Shown here piece by piece: positions 4,710 through 8,985 of a DNA stretch of 8,985 nucleotides. The notes under the pieces were generated by a model. The model was not told where the DNA came from, did no database searches, and was given only the letters and a program-made list of their open reading frames with translations. Source of the stretch: CAZUMJ01 sp964621605 (GTDB taxonomy: Bacteria; Actinomycetota; Acidimicrobiia; Acidimicrobiales; Iamiaceae); NCBI GenBank assembly GCA_964621605.1, contig CAZUMJ010000061.1, forward strand, positions 1 to 8,985, given 5' to 3'. The position numbers and the translations under genes are program-made. Numbering within the stretch: position 1 is the first letter of the stretch; each line of letters opens with the position of its first letter.

Positions 4710-6647
4710 GTGTCCGAACCGCAGCCTGCCTCTGCCGTTGAGCGGAGCAGCTCAGGCGGCGCCGCTCTGCTGGAGTCGATCACCGCGGCGCTTCCCCGTG
4801 GCGAGGACCGTCCCGGGCAGCGGGCGATGGCCGACGCGGTGGCAGACGCGATCGGCGACGCTCGCCATCTCGTGGTCGCCGCAGGGACGGGCACGGGCAA
4901 GTCGCTCGCCTACCTCGTGCCCGCCCTCGCGTCCGGGAAGCGGGTGGTCGTCGCCACCGCGACGAAGGCACTGCAGGACCAGCTCGCAGACAAGGACCTC
5001 CCCTTCATCGCCGCGCACCTCGATCGGCCCATCACGTGGGCGGTGCTCAAAGGACGTGCGAACTACGCCTGCCGCCAACGGCTCCACGAGATCGCCAAAG
5101 CGTCCAATGGGCAGCTCGCGCTCGACGGCCTCGCCGAACAGGCGTCGCCCGAGGAGCTGACCCAACTCGCTGCCTGGGCAACCGACAGTCCCACCGGTGA
5201 CCGCGCCGAGCTCTCCCGTGAACCGTCCCCGCTGGCCTGGGCCGCGATCAGCGTCTCGGCCCGGGAATGCCCCGGGGCAAGCCAGTGCCCGTCGGGGGCG
5301 ACGTGCTTTGCGGAAGCCGCGCGGGCACGCGCCGCAGAAGCGGACGTGACGATCGTGAACCAGCACCTGTTCGGCCTCGACGTCGCGAGCGGCGGGTCGG
5401 TGCTGCCCGAACACGACGTGGTCATCGTCGACGAAGCACACCAACTCGAAGACATCGTGGCGGCGACCGCAGGCGTCGAGATCGGCGGCGGTCGGTTCAC
5501 GACGCTCGCCCGAGCCGTCCACGGCATCCTCGACGACCCCGGGCGGGTGCACGAACTCGACGCGCTCGCGTCCCGATGGGTCGTCGTCGCCGGCGAAGAA
5601 GCGGGCCGACGCATCCGGGGTCCGCTGCCCGGTGCCCTGCAGGAGGTCGTGCTGCTCGCCCGGGCGCGCATCGAGGCGGTCATGGGTCTGCTCCGGTCCC
5701 TCGACGTGGGGAGCAACAGCGAGGCAGATGCCCGACGCCTGCGAGCCACGAAGCTCGCGACCGCGCTCCTCGACGACCTCGACGTGGCGATCACGCCTCC
5801 CACCACGTCGGTCACCTGGGTGGAGGGCACCGAGACCGCTCCCGCCCTGCGGGTCGCGCCGCTCGACATCGGAGCGCTGCTGAGCGCCACCGTGTGGCCC
5901 GAGGTCACCGCCGTGCTCACCAGCGCCACCATCCCGCCCGGGCTCGCCGCCGCCGTGGGCATCAACGACGACGAGTGCGACGAGCACGACGTCGGCAGCC
6001 CCTTCGACTACGAGCGACATGCGCTGCTGTACTGTGCCGCGCACCTCCCCGACCCGCGCGCAGCGACGTTCGACGAGGCGGTGCACGAAGAGCTCGACGC
6101 CCTCATCACCGCGGCCGGCGGACGCACCCTGGCGCTGTTCACCAGCTACCGGGCGATGGACCTCGCGGCCGAGGCGCTGCGCGCACGCCTCGACGTACCG
6201 ATCCTCACCCAACGTGATCGACCGAAGCCTGCGTTGCTCACGGAGTTCGCTGACGATGAAGCGACCTGCCTGTTCGCCACGATGGGATTCTGGCAAGGGG
6301 TGGATGTGCCCGGCCCCTCGCTGTCGCTCGTCACCATCGACAGGCTACCCTTCCCCCGCCCCGACGACCCCCTGCTCCAGGCTCGCCGCGAGCTCGCCCG
6401 GGCGGATGCCTTCCGCGTGGTCGACCTCCCCCGTGCCACGACGCTGCTGGCACAAGGCGCCGGGCGCCTCATCCGCACCGCGGACGATCGTGGCGTGGTC
6501 GCGGTGCTCGATCCGCGGCTCGCCACCGCCAAGCGCTACCGCTGGGACGTCGTCCGTGCCCTGCCACCGATGCGACGCACCCGCGACCGCGCCGAAGCGG
6601 AGGCGTTCTTGCGTTCGCTCCGCGACGGTGCGCCGGCGGCTCAGTAG
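4710..6647 (+). CDS. dinG: DinG-type ATP-dependent helicase with iron-sulfur cluster cysteines
   Basis: A 645-residue superfamily 2 helicase of the XPD/DinG group. Relatives unwind DNA with 5'-3' polarity, including forked, D-loop and R-loop structures. A Q-motif-like GQRAMADAVADAI precedes Walker A, AGTGTGKS (58-65, K64). VVVATATKALQDQL is motif Ia. The four Fe-S cysteines are C121, C187, C193 and C199, in LKGRANYAC and ECPGASQCPSGATC contexts. The DEAH box is D241-H244 in VVIVDEAHQLEDI. Later come LTSATI, LALFTSYRAMD, ATMGFWQGVDVPG and motif VI, QGAGRLIR (582-589, with the arginine finger). There is no N-terminal DnaQ exonuclease domain. GTG 4710 is chosen from the TACCCT box 6 nt upstream; ATG 4686 would add 8 residues. 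The open frame upstream of that is antisense to the oxidoreductase and not real. The 3' end overlaps era by 7 bp, tail to tail. The dinG/yoaA distinction cannot be settled here. Confidence 0.95.
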   Translation: MSEPQPASAVERSSSGGAALLESITAALPRGEDRPGQRAMADAVADAIGDARHLVVAAGTGTGKSLAYLVPALASGKRVVVATATKALQDQLADKDLPFIAAHLDRPITWAVLKGRANYACRQRLHEIAKASNGQLALDGLAEQASPEELTQLAAWATDSPTGDRAELSREPSPLAWAAISVSARECPGASQCPSGATCFAEAARARAAEADVTIVNQHLFGLDVASGGSVLPEHDVVIVDEAHQLEDIVAATAGVEIGGGRFTTLARAVHGILDDPGRVHELDALASRWVVVAGEEAGRRIRGPLPGALQEVVLLARARIEAVMGLLRSLDVGSNSEADARRLRATKLATALLDDLDVAITPPTTSVTWVEGTETAPALRVAPLDIGALLSATVWPEVTAVLTSATIPPGLAAAVGINDDECDEHDVGSPFDYERHALLYCAAHLPDPRAATFDEAVHEELDALITAAGGRTLALFTSYRAMDLAAEALRARLDVPILTQRDRPKPALLTEFADDEATCLFATMGFWQGVDVPGPSLSLVTIDRLPFPRPDDPLLQARRELARADAFRVVDLPRATTLLAQGAGRLIRTADDRGVVAVLDPRLATAKRYRWDVVRALPPMRRTRDRAEAEAFLRSLRDGAPAAQ

Positions 6648-6650
6648 CCG
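6637..6650. terminator. Small hairpin over the overlapping dinG and era stop codons
   Basis: CGGCT (6637-6641) pairs with AGCCG (6646-6650) over a CAGT loop. The 5-bp stem covers both stop codons and, being a perfect inverted repeat, would form in either transcript. It is short and lacks a T-run, so a role in termination is only a possibility. Confidence 0.2.
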
Positions 6651-7501
6651 TACTGCTCGAAGCGGTCGGGCCGCTCCTGCCAGTCCTTGTCGACCTTCAC
6701 GAACAGCTCGAGGTACACGCCCTCAGGGAGTTGCGCGCGCACTCGCGTCCCGACCTCCTTGAGCACGGCGCCCTTGCGGCCGATCACGATGCCCTTCTGC
6801 GACTCGCGCTCGACGAGCACCTCGCAGCGCACCCGCGGCCATTCCCATTCGGTCACGCGCGTCGCCACCGAATGCGGCACCTCTTCGCGCAGGACCGCAA
6901 GCAACTGCTCGCGCACGAGCTCGGCCACCCAACGTTCGTCCGGTACGTCGCTGACCTGCCCCTCCGGGTAGTACGGCGGACCGTCGGGCATGCGTCGTGC
7001 CAACTCCGCGACAAGCGCGTCGACGCCTTCGCCGGTGCGCGCGGAGATCGGGAAGTACGCGCTGCGCTCCAGTTCGCCCGCCGCCACGAGCTGCGTCAGC
7101 ACCTGCTCACGGGTCGCGCGGTCGACCTTGTTGACCACGACGATGCCGTTCGCGGGAACACGCTCGGCCACGAAACGGTCACCTCGCCCCAACGGCGCAG
7201 TGGCGTCGACCAGCAGGCACACGACGTCGACCTCGTGCACCGCGTCACCCGCAGTGGCGTTCAGGCGAGCACCCAGCGCGGTGCGCGGCTTGTGGATGCC
7301 GGGCGTGTCGACGAACACGATCTGGGTCGGCTCGCCGTGCGGCGATGCCTCAGCCGGGAGGTGCAGCACACCGTGCACCTGGTTGCGCGTCGTCTGCGGC
7401 TTGTCGGAGGTGATCGACACCTTCGTCCCGAGGATGCGGTTCAGCAGCGTCGACTTGCCCACGTTCGGACGCCCGAGCAGGGTCACGAACCCGCTCTTCA
7501 T
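6641..7501 (-). CDS. era: GTPase Era, ribosome assembly factor
   Basis: Era binds 16S rRNA near its 3' end and assists 30S subunit maturation. The 286-residue protein has the complete GTPase set: G1 GRPNVGKS (10-17), G2 TTRN (37-40, T38), G3 DTPG (65-68), G4 NKVD (124-127) and G5 SAR (153-155). The C-terminal KH domain has ERESQKGIVIGRKGAVLKEVG (231-251, GRKG loop at 241-244). Between G2 and G3 the segment is 8 residues longer than in E. coli Era, adding PAEASPHGEP. The ATG overlaps the stop of the corC-like gene by 4 bp, and GGAGG lies 7 nt upstream of the start, so it belongs to the ybeY-corC-era operon. It is the last gene of that transcript and runs tail to tail into dinG. Confidence 0.97.
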   Translation of the reverse strand: MKSGFVTLLGRPNVGKSTLLNRILGTKVSITSDKPQTTRNQVHGVLHLPAEASPHGEPTQIVFVDTPGIHKPRTALGARLNATAGDAVHEVDVVCLLVDATAPLGRGDRFVAERVPANGIVVVNKVDRATREQVLTQLVAAGELERSAYFPISARTGEGVDALVAELARRMPDGPPYYPEGQVSDVPDERWVAELVREQLLAVLREEVPHSVATRVTEWEWPRVRCEVLVERESQKGIVIGRKGAVLKEVGTRVRAQLPEGVYLELFVKVDKDWQERPDRFEQYGY

Positions 7502-8922
7502 CGCTGTTCCTCCGTGGTCGTGGCCTGACGGGTTCCGTCGACGGCGCTGGGGCCGGAGGATCCTTCCACATCGTTCGCGCTGGCCTCCCCATCGAGGGCA
7601 ACTGCCGGGGCATCCGCTGCGCCGCTCGGCTCATCGGCATCGGCGCCGGCCGCGTCGACGTGGCGTGTGATGCGGACCTTGGCGATGCGCCGTCCTTGGA
7701 CACGATCGGCTCGCAGCTCCACGCGATCGAGGGTCGCCACGTCGCCTTCCGCCGCCACATGTCCCAGCGCGCTGAAGAGCAGCCCGCCGACCGAGTCCCA
7801 GTCGCCCTCCGGCAGCAGATCGCCGAGCACCTCGTTCGCCTCGTCGATCGACAACCGCGCGTTCACCCGCAGGTCGCCGCCCGGGAGCGGCTCGATCATC
7901 GGTTCCTCGACGTCGTACTCGTCGACGATCTCGCCGACGAGCTCCTCGATGAGGTCCTCGAGCGTCACAAGTCCTGCGGTGCCGCCGTACTCGTCGATGA
8001 CGACCGCCAGGTGGAACTTCTCTTCCTGCATCTCGCGCAGCAGCTCAGCGACGCGCTTCGTCTCGGGGACGTAGCGCGCGGCCCGCGCCAACGTCGACAC
8101 CCGAGCCTGCTCGTCGCCGTCCCGCTCGGCCCGCATGAGGTCTTTCGCGTACAGCACCCCGACGACGTCGTCGATGCTCTGGCCGCAGACGGGGATGCGG
8201 CTGTAGCCGTTGAGCAGCACCACCTCCATCGCGTCCGCGACGTGGAACTCGGTGGTCACCGTCACCATGTCGGTGCGGGGCACCATCACCTCTCGCACGA
8301 TCGTGTCGCCGAAATCGATCACCCTTTCGATGAACGTCTGCTCGGTGGGTTCGATCACCTCGTCCTCTGCGGCTTGTGCTGCGAGGGCCAGGAGCTCCTC
8401 CTCCGACACGAACGGCCCCTGCTGCAGCCCCTTGCCGGGCAGCAGCACGTTGGAGAGCCCGATGAGCCCGCGGGCCGTGAGGCGCAACGGCCACAGCCGC
8501 GTGAGTGCCCACACCGGCCGGGCCGAGTGCAACGCCGCGCGGTCGAGGTGCTGCACCGCCCACGTCTTCGGCGCAGCCTCGGTGAGGACGAACACCACCG
8601 CCACGTTGCAGACGAGCGCCACGACCACGCCCGCAGCACCGAACAGGCGCTCCGCCAAGATCGTCGTGATGGCCGTCTGCGCGGTCTGCAGCACCTGCAC
8701 CAGCAACAGCAACACGTTCAGAAACCGGGCCGGCTCCTCGACGAGTTCGACAAGGCGACGCGCACGGGCGTCGTCGCCGTCGAGCTGCGCGGCCGCGCGC
8801 GCCCGGTTCATGCGCGTCAACGACGTCTCCGCGAGAGCAAGGAACGCGAGGGCCACCAGCAGCACCACGATCACGCCCATCAACACGAGATCGACCTGCG
8901 CCAGCGCGACCCCAGTCGTCAT
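7498..8922 (-). CDS. CNNM/CorC (HlyC/CorC, hemolysin C-like) transporter-associated membrane protein
   Basis: A 474-residue inner-membrane protein with the standard architecture of the family: DUF21/CNNM transmembrane domain (about 10-190; hydrophobic segments near 11-33, 66-90, 96-116 and 135-160), a tandem CBS pair (about 210-335, with REVMVPRTDM and HLAVVIDEYGGTAGLVTLEDLIEELVGEI) and a C-terminal CorC_HlyC domain (about 345-420, DWDSVGGLLFSALG). Members of the family export Mg2+ or other divalent cations. The TM domain keeps LALAETSLTRMNR (28-40), but the usual Asn-rich TM2 motif reads QVLQTAQTAI (76-85) and GE-x2-PK reads TEAAPK (114-119), so transport capacity is uncertain. Residues 421-474 form an acidic, Ala-rich, probably disordered tail. 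The ATG at 8922 overlaps the upstream stop (ATGA) and has no clear Shine-Dalgarno, implying coupling; era follows with another ATGA overlap. Confidence 0.93.
   Translation of the reverse strand: MTTGVALAQVDLVLMGVIVVLLVALAFLALAETSLTRMNRARAAAQLDGDDARARRLVELVEEPARFLNVLLLLVQVLQTAQTAITTILAERLFGAAGVVVALVCNVAVVFVLTEAAPKTWAVQHLDRAALHSARPVWALTRLWPLRLTARGLIGLSNVLLPGKGLQQGPFVSEEELLALAAQAAEDEVIEPTEQTFIERVIDFGDTIVREVMVPRTDMVTVTTEFHVADAMEVVLLNGYSRIPVCGQSIDDVVGVLYAKDLMRAERDGDEQARVSTLARAARYVPETKRVAELLREMQEEKFHLAVVIDEYGGTAGLVTLEDLIEELVGEIVDEYDVEEPMIEPLPGGDLRVNARLSIDEANEVLGDLLPEGDWDSVGGLLFSALGHVAAEGDVATLDRVELRADRVQGRRIAKVRITRHVDAAGADADEPSGAADAPAVALDGEASANDVEGSSGPSAVDGTRQATTTEEQR
7509..7513 (-). promoter_or_regulatory. 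era: Shine-Dalgarno of era (GGAGG)
   Basis: GGAGG on the minus strand, 7 nt before the era ATG and inside the last codons of the corC-like gene. It fixes the era start and, with the ATGA overlap, indicates re-initiation or coupled translation. Confidence 0.75.
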
Positions 8923-8985
8923 GGCGAGGAGGATTCGTCGGCCGAGTCGGAAGGCGAGGGAGTGTCGGCAGGCGAGGGAGTGTCG
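8919..8985 (-). CDS. C-terminal tail of the gene upstream of corC (probably ybeY, by position)
   Basis: Only 21 codons and a TGA are inside the window. The frame that ends in the ATGA overlap with the corC-like start reads DTPSPADTPSPSDSADESSSP, a Pro/Ser/Asp-rich low-complexity tail. Nothing in it identifies a family. In actinobacteria the gene before corC-era is usually ybeY, the endoribonuclease for 16S rRNA maturation and ribosome quality control, so that is the best guess from context alone. If so, the tail is an extension beyond the YbeY fold. Confidence 0.6.
   Translation of the reverse strand, partial: DTPSPADTPSPSDSADESSSP
8949..8984 (-). repeat. Two tandem 18-bp repeats in the truncated gene
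   Basis: Two adjacent 18-bp copies differ at one base and encode DTPSPA and DTPSPS. A GAC codon begins a possible third, decayed copy. The near-identity in DNA suggests recent slippage. The array may continue beyond the right edge. Confidence 0.75.

Noticed and set aside
4752..6296. 514-codon minus-strand open frame inside dinG
   Set aside because: It has no recognisable domain and a composition typical of an antisense frame in GC-rich DNA; the dinG motifs on the plus strand are complete.
1..8985. Search for mobile elements, CRISPR arrays, tRNA/rRNA, toxin-antitoxin or defence genes
   Set aside because: None seen. Every large gene is assigned to a housekeeping or metabolic family, and the gaps are at most about 90 bp.

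Overview
The window is about 9 kb of GC-rich chromosomal DNA, densely coding. Several starts are GTG, genes overlap at ATGA or TGATG, and there is a luciferase-like, probably F420-dependent oxidoreductase of the kind common in Actinobacteriota. Together with the ybeY-corC-era / uppS-recO / glyS gene neighbourhood, this points to an actinobacterium, perhaps Acidimicrobiia. The class assignment is inference; the phylum is fairly secure.

Layout from left to right. glyS (glycyl-tRNA synthetase, minus strand, cut by the left edge) is divergent from an RDD-family membrane protein gene (plus strand). The RDD gene converges on the pair recO and uppS (minus strand, transcribed uppS then recO, 1 nt apart). 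Next comes a coupled minus-strand pair, an NTF2/SnoaL-like protein and a luciferase-like oxidoreductase; the oxidoreductase is transcribed first. That pair is divergent from a dinG-type iron-sulfur helicase (plus strand). dinG converges on, and overlaps by 7 bp, the minus-strand operon [ybeY-like end]-corC-like-era, whose members overlap by 4 bp each. The right edge cuts the gene upstream of corC, leaving only its low-complexity C-terminal tail.

The core genes serve translation (glyS, and presumably ybeY), ribosome assembly (era), envelope lipid-carrier synthesis (uppS) and DNA repair (recO, dinG). The oxidoreductase/NTF2 pair and dinG lie inside what is more often a tighter era-recO-uppS cluster.

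No mobile element, CRISPR array, tRNA or rRNA was seen, and no stretch over 300 bp lacks a gene. I did not find a convincing new system. The items most worth a second look are a three-copy 10-residue aromatic/Asp repeat ending the RDD protein, a recurring TANNNT box 6-8 nt upstream of start codons (suggesting leaderless transcripts), a four-cysteine zinc-type insertion in GlyRS, and an NTF2-like protein that keeps only one of the ketosteroid isomerase catalytic residues.
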